Assembly (NCBI GenBank): GCA_963780805.1
Contig: CAWADP010000006.1
Coordinates: 868,001 to 932,000, forward strand
Reading direction: 5' to 3'
Length of the DNA stretch: 64,000 bases
DNA from: JASHVB01 sp963780805
GTDB taxonomy: Bacteria > Pseudomonadota > Alphaproteobacteria > Acetobacterales > Acetobacteraceae
Positions 28,159 through 38,500 of this stretch are shown in pieces (position 1 is the stretch's first letter; each line of letters begins with the position of its first letter). A program made the position numbers and the translations under genes. Under the pieces are notes generated by a model that saw nothing but the letters and a program-made list of their open reading frames with translations, was not told the DNA's origin and searched no databases.

Positions 28159-28932
28159 ATGCGGCTAACGCGCACGAACACGCTCGGCATCCGCGCTGAT
28201 TCGGTGGCGGCCTCCGAGATTCCCCAACTCCTCGACATAGCGCCAGTGCCGGCGCGCGCGGTGCTGTTCTCCTTCGTCAATCCCGCGTCCGTCGTCATCG
28301 GCGAGCGCGATCCCGGCTACCGCCGCCTGCTCGATGACTTTGACGCCGTGCTGCCGGACGGCATTGGCATGTGCTGGGCAATACGTCTGCTGCACCGGCT
28401 GCCCGCGGCTCGGATCAGCTTCGACACCACCTCACTCGCGCCCCTGGTGTTCCAACGCGCTCGGCGGGACGGGCTCACGGTTGCATTGGTCGGAGGGCGT
28501 CCCGGCGTTGCCGAACGCAGCGCGCAACAGCTTCGCGAGGCATTTCCCGGACTGGACATCGCCGCGGTATTCGACGGTTACGGCGGTCACAGCCGCAAGA
28601 TCCGCGAGCTGAAGGCGCTGTCGCCGTCGGTCACCATCTGCGGCATGGGAGCCGGTGCGCAGGAACGGTTCCTGCTCGGCCTGGCGGAATCCGGCTGGTC
28701 CGGCCTCGGGTTTACCTGCGGCGGCTATCTCGATCAGCTCGCCGACGGGATCCGCTACTATCCCGGCTGGGTGGATGCCGCCAACCTGCGCTGGGCTTAT
28801 CGGTTGGCACGCGAACCGCGGCGTCTCGCCAAGCGCTATGGCGTCGATTATGCAATCTTCGCTACCCGCCTTGCTCGCGCGCTCGTCTCGCCGGCGGCCA
28901 GACCGGATTACCAAAATGCGCGCGAGGCGTGA
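28159..28932 (+). CDS. WecG/TagA/CpsF (GT26) glycosyltransferase
   Basis: 257 residues. Family signatures are FVNPASVVIGERDPGYRRLL, AVLPDGIGMCWA, VALVGGRPGVAERSAQQL and ICGMGAGAQERFLLG. GT26 enzymes such as GumK-neighbour GumM or TagA transfer a late sugar of the lipid-linked repeat on the cytoplasmic face. The ATG at 28159 follows GGCGGAGAAG. It lies upstream of the flippase gene on the same strand. Confidence 0.87.
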   Translation: MRLTRTNTLGIRADSVAASEIPQLLDIAPVPARAVLFSFVNPASVVIGERDPGYRRLLDDFDAVLPDGIGMCWAIRLLHRLPAARISFDTTSLAPLVFQRARRDGLTVALVGGRPGVAERSAQQLREAFPGLDIAAVFDGYGGHSRKIRELKALSPSVTICGMGAGAQERFLLGLAESGWSGLGFTCGGYLDQLADGIRYYPGWVDAANLRWAYRLAREPRRLAKRYGVDYAIFATRLARALVSPAARPDYQNAREA

Positions 28933-28995
28933 ACGGCGCGGCGCCTTGAGCTCTTCGCGACAGCAGGATTCCAGGTGACGCATGACGGGCGACGC

Positions 28996-30507
28996 ATGAC
29001 GATCGTGGCCAAACACGCGCCGGTCGAATTGTCGGCGCCGCCCAGCCAGGCTCGTTCCGCTCATGCAACGCTATGGGCACTGGCCGATATGGTCGGCGGC
29101 CAGGGCTCGTCGTTCGCCATCTTCCTGGTACTGGCGCACATCATCGGGCCGGCGGAATACGGCTTCTTCGCTCTGGCGATGTCGGTGCTGACCCTTCTGA
29201 CGATCGTGCAGTACTACGGCTTCGCCGACGCCATCGTGCAACGCGCGCAGATCGACGATGCGTTCCTCGATACCGTGTTCTGGTGCGACCTGGCGCTGGC
29301 CGTGGTCCTGACGTGCATCGCCCAGGTGATCGCGCGACCGATCGCCGATCTGTTCTCTGCGCCGATCATCGCGCCGATGCTTCGTGTCCTCACCATGCTC
29401 TGCATCCTGCAGGCGCTGGTGACCGTGCAGACGGCGCTTTACCGCCGGGCTCTGAACATGCGCGTCCTCGCTGTCCGGACCCTGCTAGGCTACGGCACGG
29501 GCGGGTGCGTCGGCATCGTCCTGGCATTGCACGGCTATGGCGTCTGGGCCCTGGTGATGGGGCAGGTGGCGCAATACGTCGTGACCCTGCTGGTGATGTC
29601 CTGGCGTTCTCCCTGGCGTCCCGGCCTGCGTGCGCGTCCCACGTCGCTGCGCGAACTGCTGTTTTTCGCCGGTCATTTCATGTTCGCCAATGGCCTGAAG
29701 CAATCCTCCGACCGGATCAGCCAGCTCTTCGTCGGCCTGTTCGTAGACGCCGCCGGTGTTGGCTTGTACGCCATGGCGCTGCGCATAATGATAACGGCGA
29801 CAATGGTGGCGATCACGCCGATCGAGCGCGTGGCCCTGCCGGTCCTCAGCCGCTTCGCCGACGACCTGCCGGGGTTTCGCCGCACCTATCGGCAGATGAT
29901 CCTGGTAGTGAATTCGGTGTGGACGCCGGCCGCCGTCGCGCTGGGCGTCGGCGCGCCGGTACTGGTGCCGCTGCTGTTCGGCAGTCGCTGGTTGCCGGCA
30001 GCGGCGGTGCTGCAGGCCATGTGCTTCGCGGCACCGACGCTCGGTTTGTGGTACCTGAACGGGGCGGTGCTGGCCGCGCTCGGGCAGCCTCAACGGTTCA
30101 CCGGCCTGGCCATCACCTACGTCGCGCTGGGTTGCGTCGGATATCCCATCGCCGCTCAATTCGGTATCGTCGGGGCTGGCGTGGCCTGGGCGACCATATC
30201 GCTGCTGATGGTCCCGCTGCATCTGCTGACCCTGCGTCGGGCGTGCGGCCTGGCCATCAGCGGCATCCTGTCGGACTGGGCGAGAGTCACCGCCTCGGCA
30301 ACCGGGATGCTGGGGGTTATGCTTGCGGTCGGCAACCCGCTACCCACGGGCATCCTGCCGCTGCTCGCCACCTGGACGGCCGGCGGCGTGACCTACCTGC
30401 TGCTGCTGCAATTCGTCCTTCTGCCCGGCTATCTCGGGCGCATTTTGGCGCTGCTGTGCAACGCCATGACGCCCCGCCGCCGGATACCACGAGAGGAGGC
30501 GACATGA
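28996..30507 (+). CDS. Wzx-type lipid-linked oligosaccharide flippase
   Basis: About 503 residues with twelve or more membrane helices of the MATE/polysaccharide-synthesis flippase fold. ADMVGGQGSSFAIFLVLAHI followed by GPAEYGFFALAMSV is the typical first helix pair. It would flip the undecaprenyl-linked repeat unit across the inner membrane before Wzy polymerisation. The start may be the ATG at 28996 or the GTG at 28975. It overlaps the next gene by ATGA. Confidence 0.88.
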   Translation: MTIVAKHAPVELSAPPSQARSAHATLWALADMVGGQGSSFAIFLVLAHIIGPAEYGFFALAMSVLTLLTIVQYYGFADAIVQRAQIDDAFLDTVFWCDLALAVVLTCIAQVIARPIADLFSAPIIAPMLRVLTMLCILQALVTVQTALYRRALNMRVLAVRTLLGYGTGGCVGIVLALHGYGVWALVMGQVAQYVVTLLVMSWRSPWRPGLRARPTSLRELLFFAGHFMFANGLKQSSDRISQLFVGLFVDAAGVGLYAMALRIMITATMVAITPIERVALPVLSRFADDLPGFRRTYRQMILVVNSVWTPAAVALGVGAPVLVPLLFGSRWLPAAAVLQAMCFAAPTLGLWYLNGAVLAALGQPQRFTGLAITYVALGCVGYPIAAQFGIVGAGVAWATISLLMVPLHLLTLRRACGLAISGILSDWARVTASATGMLGVMLAVGNPLPTGILPLLATWTAGGVTYLLLLQFVLLPGYLGRILALLCNAMTPRRRIPREEAT

Positions 30508-31229
30508 TCCCCAACCGCCTGCACTATGTCTGGGTCGGCAGCAAGCTCCCGGACAAACTGCGCGGCTTCATCGATAGCTGGCGCGCAACCAACCCGAACT
30601 ATGAAATCGTTCAGTGGAACGAGGACAACATCGACATGACGCTGCCGGCGATCGCGCGCGCCTATGCGCGCCGGCGCTGGGCGACGGTCGCCGACATCGC
30701 CCGGCTGATCGCTGTGGAGAAGTACGGCGGGATCTATCTGGACACCGACATCCAGCTTCGTCGCCCGCTGGATTCGCTGTTGCGGCACCGGTGTTTTTTT
30801 GCGTTCCAGCACGACTATCACCCGACTGACTGGGTCTGCAACGGCGTGTTCGGTGCCGAGCCCGGCCATCCTCTCATCCGCGCCGCTTTGCAGGCAGTCC
30901 TGCGCATGAGCCCCGCCTGGTTGGGGTTGGACCGTCCCACGCGCTACGGCCCGAAGCTGATCACCCGGCTGCTGGTCGATGAGGGTTTACGGGACTACTC
31001 GCGCGACGGCGTGCTGGTGAAGGACATCTTCGTTTGCCCGGTGCATTGGTTCTTTCCCTATGCTTATGGCGAGGAATTTCGCGAAGAACTGGTCACCCCG
31101 GACACCCTCGGCGTGCATTTCTGGGAGGGATCCTGGAAGCAAAATGTTCCGCGGCCAATAAGATGGATTCAGTCCGCCCGTCGCGCGTTGCGGTCGGCAC
31201 CGCGGCGGCCCGCGGGATTGCGCACGTGA
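30504..31229 (+). CDS. GT32-like (capsular/OCH1-type) glycosyltransferase
   Basis: 241 residues of the Gly_transf_sug/DXD family. It starts IPNRLHYVWVG, has WATVADIARL and the nucleotide/metal motif GGIYLDTDIQ (Asp 80 and 82), and ends GVHFWEGSW. These transfer mannose, galactose or glucose in the cytoplasm. GAGGAGGCGAC precedes the ATG, which overlaps the flippase stop. The next gene begins at GTG 31226 inside its stop codon. Confidence 0.88.
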   Translation: MIPNRLHYVWVGSKLPDKLRGFIDSWRATNPNYEIVQWNEDNIDMTLPAIARAYARRRWATVADIARLIAVEKYGGIYLDTDIQLRRPLDSLLRHRCFFAFQHDYHPTDWVCNGVFGAEPGHPLIRAALQAVLRMSPAWLGLDRPTRYGPKLITRLLVDEGLRDYSRDGVLVKDIFVCPVHWFFPYAYGEEFREELVTPDTLGVHFWEGSWKQNVPRPIRWIQSARRALRSAPRRPAGLRT

Positions 31230-32779
31230 GTGCAATGATTTGCAACGCGCTGGACACGTCGCCGCAGCCCGATATGCACCCGCCGGACCCTACCGAGCAG
31301 TTGCTTGCCGAGCCGCTGCGGATCGCGGTGCCGGGGATCGGTGCGGATTCCCCTTCGCCAGGCAGTTGGCGCAGGCCGCGGAGGGCGTTGCGGACCTCAT
31401 TCCGGCCAGTGGAAAACCCGAAGGCGGCTGGCTATGGCGCCGCAGCGTGCGAGGCACGGCGCTGGACGCCTTTGGGCGGAAGGCGTCGGCTGGCCCAGCA
31501 GGGCCGGCCGAGGCAGGGAAGCCGGAGTTGTTGCTGGATTTGCACGGCTGCGCCCCACCAGGGCCGATGCCCGTGTGGCGCATCGTTGACGGGTTCGGCA
31601 ACGCGCTGATGCGGCCATTCGGTTGCCTGGCCGGTCCCGATCGTGTCATCTCGCTGTACCTGACGGAATCGATCGGCGGCGCGGCGGAAAGCCGGGTGAT
31701 CGCCCAGGCGCACATTACCAGCCGGCGTCAGTATCGCGCGCTTCTCGATGCGATCGGCCGGGCGGCCATCTGGCTGGTGGCGACGGCGCTCCAGACGCAG
31801 CCGTCGCAGCCGGCGGCAATGGCCTTTCCGGTGCGGCTGCCAAGCCCCGGCCGCTTCGTCGCCGGCCGGCTCTCCAGCTTCCGCGCCTGGCTGCGCGACC
31901 GCGTCGGGTCCGACATATGGGCGATCGGCCGCATCGACGGGCCGGCGCAGCGGTTCCTCAATTCGCAGACTGTCTCGCCGGACTCCTGGCTCGAGATCCC
32001 GGTACAGGAGGGTTTCGTCGCCGATCCCTTTCCGTGCCCCACCCATCCGGGCGCGATTCAGTATGAGCGCTACTCGCACCGGACCGGACGCGGTACGTTG
32101 GAGGCCCTGGTGCCGGCTGCAGGCACCGACGGGGTCGCGCAGCGGCTTGATTTGCCGGTGCGGGGGCATCTCTCCTACCCGTTTCCCTATGTCGAAGACG
32201 ACACCGCGTTCTGCCTGCCGGAAATGGCGGGGGAAAATCGGCAGGTACTTTATATCCTGGAACCGGATGGATCAGTCCGCGAGCACGCCATCGTTGCCGA
32301 GGATGTCGCGATGGCGGACCCCACGCTGTTCCGGTATGCCGGCCGCTACTGGATCGCCTACAACGACGCGTCCCTCGGTCTGCACGAAAATCTGTGCCTG
32401 CGCTTCGCCGACCGCCTTGAAGGGCCTTGGACCGCGCACCCGCTGAATCCGGTGAAGATCGACGTTCGTTGCTCGCGACCCGGTGGGACGCCGTTCCAGA
32501 GTCGGCGAAACGTTGTTCCGGCCCGCGCAGGATTGCTCCAGAAGTTACGGATGTGCGCTGACCATCAACCGCGTCGTCGCCTGCGCCCCCGACCGGTATG
32601 ACGAGGTCGTGGTCGCCCGTCTCATGCCCGACCCGAACGGCCGATATCCGCACGGCATGCACACGTTCTCCGTGACCCCTGACGGCATTTTGTTGGACGG
32701 CAAACGGATTGCTTTCTCACCTGGTATCATGCTTAAATCGTTACGGCGACGACTGCGGCGGGCCTGGCAGCGGCCGTGA
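31226..32779 (+). pseudogene. Formyltransferase-like/GINT1_N-like polysaccharide protein, two apparent frameshifts
   Basis: Three frame segments make one protein of about 517 residues. GTG 31226 opens the first (EPLRIAVPGIG). Adding one C to CCCC at 31350-31353 joins it to the second (FARQLAQAAEGVADLI, ELLLDLHGCAPPG, ADPTLFRYAGRYWIAYNDA). Removing one C at 32496-32497 gives the C-terminus (GETLFRPAQDCSRSYG, GMHTFSVTPDGILLDGKR). The first half resembles a formyl-transferase-like sugar-modifying fold. The second half has a five-bladed propeller pattern like the N-terminal domain of plant glucosamine inositolphosphorylceramide transferase. Both frame breaks touch or adjoin a GANTC site. Confidence 0.7.
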
Positions 32780-33000
32780 TTGATCGCCGGCGTCGCGGTT
32801 GCGCGATAAAGTACGCCATGAACATTATTGTGGCATTGGCACAATCATTCATCGACTGGGCTGGATTAACTTTCCAGTCACGTTCGCTTGCCTTTTAGAG
32901 GTACCCATTGACCCTATCCCCACTGGCAGTACGATACATCCCTCGGATTTGCGGGGTGGGACGCGATGCACGGCAGCGGAAAATGCGTGGGCGGTAGTCG

Positions 33001-33768
33001 GTGACCGGCAGCCGAGCCGTCCTTGTCAGTGACAACCGTCTCTTCCGGGACGGCATCCGCCAGATGGTGGAAAAATGTCATATTGACATCGTCGCCGAGA
33101 GCTGCGGCATCGATGAATTGCTCAAATCCCCCGAAAGCGAGGCCGAACCGGAGCTTGTCATCTTCCACTTTGCGTCCGACCAACGCAGCGACACGGTGGT
33201 GGCGTCCGTGCGCGACCTGCACGATCATTTTGCCAAGGCGAAGCTGGTCATTCTCGCCGATCAGTGCACGCGGCCGATGCTGCCCACCCTGCTGCACGCG
33301 GATGTCGATGCGATCCTGTTCACCCAGATCTCCAGCGACCTGCTGGAACGTTCGCTGGAGCTGGTGCTGAGCGGCCATCGCTTGTTTCCCGCGGACATCA
33401 TGGCGGCGATCACCGGCGATGCCGGGGCCGAACCCGCGGGGCGATCTGCCCCGGCGATGCGCGACGATGAGGCCGTCGCGCTGCCGGAGCAAACCGGCGC
33501 GCTGCCCACGGATCAGGCGCAGGCGGCGCCGCTGTCACGGCGCGAATATCAGGTGGTCCAATGCCTCGCGGTCGGGCTGTCCAACAAAACAATCGCGCGG
33601 CGCCTGCACATCACCGAAGGCACGGTGAAGGTTCACGTGAAGGGCCTGCTGCGCAAGCTGCGTGCCGCCAACCGGACCCAGCTTGCGATCTGGGCGCTTC
33701 GCCAGTCCCACACGCACGAAGCCGACAGCCGTATCGGCCTGGATGCGGAGCCGCGTCGCGCGATCTGA
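33001..33768 (+). CDS. LuxR-type regulator with degenerate receiver domain
   Basis: 255 residues from GTG 33001. A NarL/FixJ-like receiver (residues 5-125: AVLVSDNRLFRDGIRQMV) is joined by an acidic linker to a LuxR helix-turn-helix (LSRREYQVVQCLAVGLSNKT to KVHVKGLLRKL, about 180-222). The phospho-acceptor strand reads ELVIFHFASD: the usual Asp is Phe/His. As in the regulator at 7158, a phosphorylation switch is unlikely. It closes the polysaccharide locus, so it probably controls it, but no binding site was identified. Confidence 0.85.
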   Translation: MTGSRAVLVSDNRLFRDGIRQMVEKCHIDIVAESCGIDELLKSPESEAEPELVIFHFASDQRSDTVVASVRDLHDHFAKAKLVILADQCTRPMLPTLLHADVDAILFTQISSDLLERSLELVLSGHRLFPADIMAAITGDAGAEPAGRSAPAMRDDEAVALPEQTGALPTDQAQAAPLSRREYQVVQCLAVGLSNKTIARRLHITEGTVKVHVKGLLRKLRAANRTQLAIWALRQSHTHEADSRIGLDAEPRRAI

Positions 33769-33783
33769 TCACGCGGCTCGCGT

Positions 33784-33830
33784 GTCATTGCGAGCGCAGC
33801 GAAGCACTCTCCAGCGAGTGGAGTGCTTAT
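33784..33830. repeat. Dispersed palindromic element copy A
   Basis: GTCATTGCGAGCGCAGCGAAGC at 33784 resembles the arms at 52308 and 52373. Such elements are common, often multi-copy, between genes of alphaproteobacteria. Here it lies between the converging LuxR and speE genes. Confidence 0.5.
33802..33828. terminator. Hairpin between converging genes
   Basis: AAGCACTC (33802-33809) and GAGTGCTT (33821-33828) form an 8-bp stem around an 11-base loop, between the LuxR stop at 33768 and the speE stop at 33832. The position suits a bidirectional terminator, though no strong U-tract follows. Confidence 0.45.
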
Positions 33831-33831
33831 A

Positions 33832-34692
33832 TTACAAATGCTGCGCGATGTATGGAGGCAGGTTGAACGCACCGGCGTGAATCTCGGGTGTCCAGTAGCG
33901 CGTGGTTCCCAGAATGCCCGACGCGGCCGCGCGCGCCCGGATCTCCTCCACGCCAACGCGCACCAATGACGGATCCTTGGCGGCCCAGCCCAGGGTCATG
34001 AACCCGCCCACATAGGTCGGCACCGCCGCCACATAGGCCGTGACGTGCGGGAAGAACTTTACCCGCCGCGCACTGGTTTCGCGCAGCTCGTCGGCCTGCA
34101 TGAACGGCACGCCGCACTGGTTGACCACCAGGCCGCGCGAACTCAGAATACGGGCGCAGTTCTCATAGAACGAGTCGGTGAACAATACTTCGCCCACGCC
34201 GATCGGGTCGGTCGAATCAACGATGATCGCATCGAACGATGCGTCCGGGGCACGCTTCACGTAGTCGATGCCATCGCCGACGATCACCTCGGCACGGTGG
34301 TCGTCCCACGCATCGCCGGCAATGTCAGGCAAGAACAGCTTCGACAGGCGGATCACTTCGCCGTCGATCTCACACATTACGGCGCGCCGCACGGTCTTGT
34401 GCTGCAGCACGCGGCGCAGCACGCCGCCGTCGCCGGCGCCGATGATCAGCACGTTGGCCGCCGCGCCATGTGCCAGCAGCGGCACATGCGCGAGCATTTC
34501 CTGGTAGACGAACTCGTCCGCCTCGGTGATCTGGATCACGCCGTCCAACACCATCACCCGGCCGTGCGAGAAACTTTCGAAGATCACGATGTCCTGGAAG
34601 TCGCTCTGCACACGCGCCAGCTCACGCTTCACCCGGAAGCGCTGGCCCCAGTCGGGGTACAGGGTCTCGTTGATCCAGCTATCGGTGGTCAT
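33832..34692 (-). CDS. speE: Spermidine synthase
   Basis: 286-residue aminopropyltransferase that makes spermidine from putrescine and decarboxylated SAM. Visible signatures: GVIQITEADEFVYQEMLAH, the SAM-binding VLIIGAGDGGVLR, the acidic pair in CEIDGEVIRL, and the catalytic Asp region DAIIVDSTDPIG. The ATG at 34692 was chosen because upstream codons lack family similarity. speD lies upstream on the same strand, 220 bp away, providing the co-substrate, so the two form a pathway unit. Confidence 0.95.
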   Translation of the reverse strand: MTTDSWINETLYPDWGQRFRVKRELARVQSDFQDIVIFESFSHGRVMVLDGVIQITEADEFVYQEMLAHVPLLAHGAAANVLIIGAGDGGVLRRVLQHKTVRRAVMCEIDGEVIRLSKLFLPDIAGDAWDDHRAEVIVGDGIDYVKRAPDASFDAIIVDSTDPIGVGEVLFTDSFYENCARILSSRGLVVNQCGVPFMQADELRETSARRVKFFPHVTAYVAAVPTYVGGFMTLGWAAKDPSLVRVGVEEIRARAAASGILGTTRYWTPEIHAGAFNLPPYIAQHL

Positions 34693-34869
34693 GGCGGTCT
34701 CCGAGGGCGAACCTGTACCCACGCCTGTACCCACGCAGACGTAAGCGGCCGCGAGCGAAACCTCGCAGGTAAGAAAGTTTGAACCGGCACGAGGTTGCGA
34801 GATGCTGCGTGCCGACCCGATCACCCCTCACCCGCGTCGCTTCGTTCGGCGACCTCTCCCCCCGCGGGA

Positions 34870-34891
34870 CCTCTCCCCCCGCGGGGAGAGG
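34870..34891. repeat. Strong inverted repeat between speD and speE
   Basis: CCTCTCCCC (34870-34878) pairs with GGGGAGAGG (34883-34891) around CCGC. A second CCTCTCCCCCCGCGGG precedes it. It may attenuate transcription from speD into speE or stabilise the message; no U-tract is present. Confidence 0.55.
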
Positions 34892-34912
34892 GCTGTGCTG
34901 ACTTTTCTAACG

Positions 34913-35374
34913 TTATGCGATCAGCCCGCGCCGCTGCTCGGACAGCAGCACGTGCTTCGGACGGAACGCCGCCTTCAGCACCGGCAGCGATTCGTACGGG
35001 TTGCACGAGCCGCACATGAAGATGTCGATCGCGGCGAAGTCCCGCTCCGGCCACGTGTGGATGGAGATGTGGCTCTCCGCCAGCACCAGCACGCCGCTGA
35101 CGCCGCCATCGGGACCGAAATGATGGAAGTGGCTGTGCAGGATCGTTGCTTTCGCCGCCTCCGCCGCCTCGCGCAGCGCCGCATCGATACGCGCGGGGTC
35201 AGTGAGCTCGCGCGCGCCCCACAGGTCCACCAGCAAGTGCGTGCCGGCGAATTTCAGGCCGTCCTTCTCGACGAAATAGTCCTTTTGGGCGTCCGGCCCC
35301 AAAGCTTCCTGGTTGCTGCTCGGAAGTTCCGAGACCATCCCCAGCGGATCGAGTGATGGATTGAAAGCGTCCAT
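34913..35374 (-). CDS. speD: S-adenosylmethionine decarboxylase proenzyme
   Basis: 153 residues, the short prokaryotic pyruvoyl enzyme. The self-cleavage site is LAE|SHISIHTWPE (Glu 100/Ser 101), where the Ser becomes the pyruvoyl group. His in SHFHHFGPDG and Cys in FMCGSCNP complete the catalytic set. The 40-residue N-terminal extension before GTHLLVDLW is slightly longer than usual. It lies upstream of speE and provides the aminopropyl donor for spermidine. Confidence 0.95.
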   Translation of the reverse strand: MDAFNPSLDPLGMVSELPSSNQEALGPDAQKDYFVEKDGLKFAGTHLLVDLWGARELTDPARIDAALREAAEAAKATILHSHFHHFGPDGGVSGVLVLAESHISIHTWPERDFAAIDIFMCGSCNPYESLPVLKAAFRPKHVLLSEQRRGLIA

Positions 35375-35521
35375 CGAACTCCCCTTTCCTACCAGCAGAC
35401 GGCCTGTTGGACGCGCGCAAACACCCGGCGCGGGTCCCCTGGGGCCAAGAGGTCCGGCACATAGGGAAAGGGGGGGCCGGGTGCAAGAGGGAATATCGGG
35501 CGGAATATCGGTCCAGCGGGG

Positions 35522-38500
35522 CTATGGCGTCCGCACCGGTGGCTGCATCGCCTGCAGTTCGGCGGGCAATGCCTTCGCCAGCCCTATTTCGCGCGCGGAT
35601 CGCGTGAGATCGGACATCCCGCCCACCGGATTGGCGGTCAGCAGCCGGAACATATCGGCCAGCGGACCAGTGCCCATGCGTGGCTCCTGGCGCCGCCGCA
35701 GATCAGCCAAAGTCGTCTCGTCGCCGGCGCGGGCGGCGGCAGTCGCCAGGCGCAGCAGCGTGTGGCGGGCGTCGTCGGTCAGGTCGCCGGTCTCCGGCAC
35801 GGTCCTGGCCGCATACGCCGCCAGTGCCCGGTCGGCGCCCGGCCAGTCCTTCGCCCGCTCCAGGATGGCCGCGCGCTCGCCGTCGGCGGCTACCGAATCC
35901 GCCCCCGCCAGTAGCTTGATCGCCCCCGAGACATCGCCCCACTGCGCCTGCGCGTCGGCCCGCAGCAGCAAGCGCTGGTCGTTCAATGGAGCCGGCAGCC
36001 CTGGCGCCTCGGAATTGTTCAGGGCCGCCAGCGCGCCGCCGACATCGCCCTCGTGCAGGCGCAGCGTGGCCAGCCGCAGGCCCAGACCGGCGCGGCCCGC
36101 CCCGACCGGCGCGCCGCGCATCAGCTTGTCCAGCACCGGGCCCGCCCGCTCCGGCAGATCGAGCGCCAGCAGACGATCGGCCAGCTTCGCCTCGACGACG
36201 CCCCCCTGTGGCGCGTTGGACACCAGGTCGGCGTTCTCGTCCACCAGCGCGACGAACTCGAGCGGCGGCAGCTTGTCCGCCGCATCGCCGTGCAGCAGCG
36301 CATCGAAGGTCTGCTGCAGCCGGGCCTGGATGACCTTGCCGTCGTCGGGGAACAGAGCCTTGCTGTCGCGCAACAGGGTCAGCGCCTGGCGCCACTCGCC
36401 GAGTTGCTGCCGCAGGTCCGCCAGCTTGTCGCGCAGCTCCAGCTCGCGCCGGTCGCCGCGCCAGACATACAGCAGCGCGTCGAGCGCCTCCGCCGCCTGG
36501 CGTTTGTCGATCTTGCCGGCGGACAGCCGCAGCTCCACCGCCCGCACCGAGGCGCGGGCGCTGACGAACTCGTCGCGGCTGGCGGCCAGCGCGTCGTAGC
36601 GGGTCAGGGCGTCGTCGACCTCGCCGGTCGCCTGGCTCAGCATCGCCTGCGCCAGACCGAGCCCGGGCAGCCCCTTGCTCCGCGTCAGCAGCTCCCGGGC
36701 CGCAACGGTTGCCCCGCCCTGCACCAGCGTCTCCGCGGCGAGCGGCAGGACCTTGTCGCGGATCGCCGGCGGATAGCCCAGCAGCAGTGGGGCCGTGCTC
36801 GCCAGCGCGGCGGCGGCCTTCGGCGAGGCTGCCTCCCGCATGGCCAGGCGTAGCGCGCGCCACAGCACGACCTCATCGGTGCCCGTCAGGCGCGGATCGT
36901 CGATGCCAGTCGCCTCGGCCGGCCGGCCGGCCAGCAGCGCGGCGACACCGGTGAGGCCGGCCACATCGGCCGAGGCGGCCTCGCGCGGATCGTCGCTCGC
37001 GGTGAGCTGCAGCAGGGCCTCGGCCTCGGCATCCATCCCCAGGCTGATCATGGTCAGCGCCGCCGCCCGCCGGTCGGGCCCACGCGCCAGCAGCGGTTGC
37101 TCGGCACCCGCGGCGATCTGCTTCGCCAGGCGCTCGGTCAATTGCTCGGGCGGCTGATTGGGGAAATCGAACCGCCGGGTCAGGGCGGCGGCATCCCCGA
37201 GCATGTCCGTGTCCAGACGTGAGACCGCCAACGGTACCGGTTCGGTGCCCAGGACGAAGCCGTCCCGGACAGCGCGCAACACGACCGAATCCGCAAACGG
37301 GGCGACGACGATGCCCTGCGTCGTGGGCAATAGCGTGAACTGGGGGGTGCGGATCGGCAGCAACATGCCCTGGCCGGGCTGGGACTGGGTTCCGACCAGC
37401 AGCGTACCGCCGGTCAGCGGATCGGCGAGCACCACGACACTGCCCGGGGCGCCGGCTGGCAGGCCGACCGACGTGTCGCCGAATTCAGGCGTCACCGGCT
37501 GCGGCGACCCCGCCGCCGGCAACACGGCGACGGTCCAGCCCTCCGACGTCCTGGACAGGATAACGGCAGTGCCAGGCGGCGGCGTGAGATGGATCAGCGT
37601 CGCGGCAGGCAGCAGGTCCACCTGGGCGGAGGTGAATGGCGGGGTGGCGTTCACGCCACTCATGTCGATCGCGTGGCGTTGGTCGAATACTACCAGCGTC
37701 TCATTGTGGCGGCGGAACACGGCCGCGGCGATGTCGGCCGGCAGCGGCAGCGAGAACGCCGCGCCCGGTGTGTCCGGCGGCAGCGGGACCGGCCGCGCTT
37801 GCAGCGCGGGGGGTTCGAGCGGTTGCGCCGGTTGCATATCGTCAGTGGCGGTGGCCGGCGGCGGCGAAGAGTCGGATGCGGCTGCTTGCGACGGCGCGGG
37901 AGCGGCTGACCCAACGGCAGGCGGCATCGCCGCAGCGGCGGGTGCAGCGGATTGCGTTGGCGAGGCAACGGCGAACCGGCCGGCGTCCTGCGGCGGGTCC
38001 GGGGACGGGACTGGGGGCGGGGGTGGCAATAGGGATGGTGGTTCCGCGACCGGCGACGACTGCGTCGGTCCGTTGTTGGCGGCCAGCTGTGCCGGAGGCG
38101 GGGTGGCGTCCGGCGGCGTCGCCGCGGCGTGCGTCGCCTCCGATGGCGCGGTGTGCGTCGCCGCTGACGGCGCGGCGTGCGTCGCTGCTGACGGCGCGGC
38201 GTGCGTCGCCGCTGACGGCGCGGCGTGAACCACTGCTGACGGCGCGACGTGAACCGCCAGAGACGGTTGCCCGCCCGGTGCGGATCGCTGTGGCGGCGCG
38301 CCCTCGGCGTCAGGAAGATGGGGACCAGGGACAGGGGGATCGAAGACGTCGATCACCACGTGATCGCCGATCCGGGCGTCATGGAATGTGCTGCCGTCGG
38401 TGATGGTCAGCGTCACCTCATTGCCGTCCGCGTGCAGCGCCGCCACGTTGCGCGGCGGTACGGGGTTGCCCGTCACTGCGACGTCATTGCTCCCCGGGCT

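Noticed and set aside
35703..36863. 386-codon minus-strand frame in a second register
   Set aside because: Overlaps the large AMIN/TPR-like gene in another frame; Gly/Arg/Ala-rich shadow composition.
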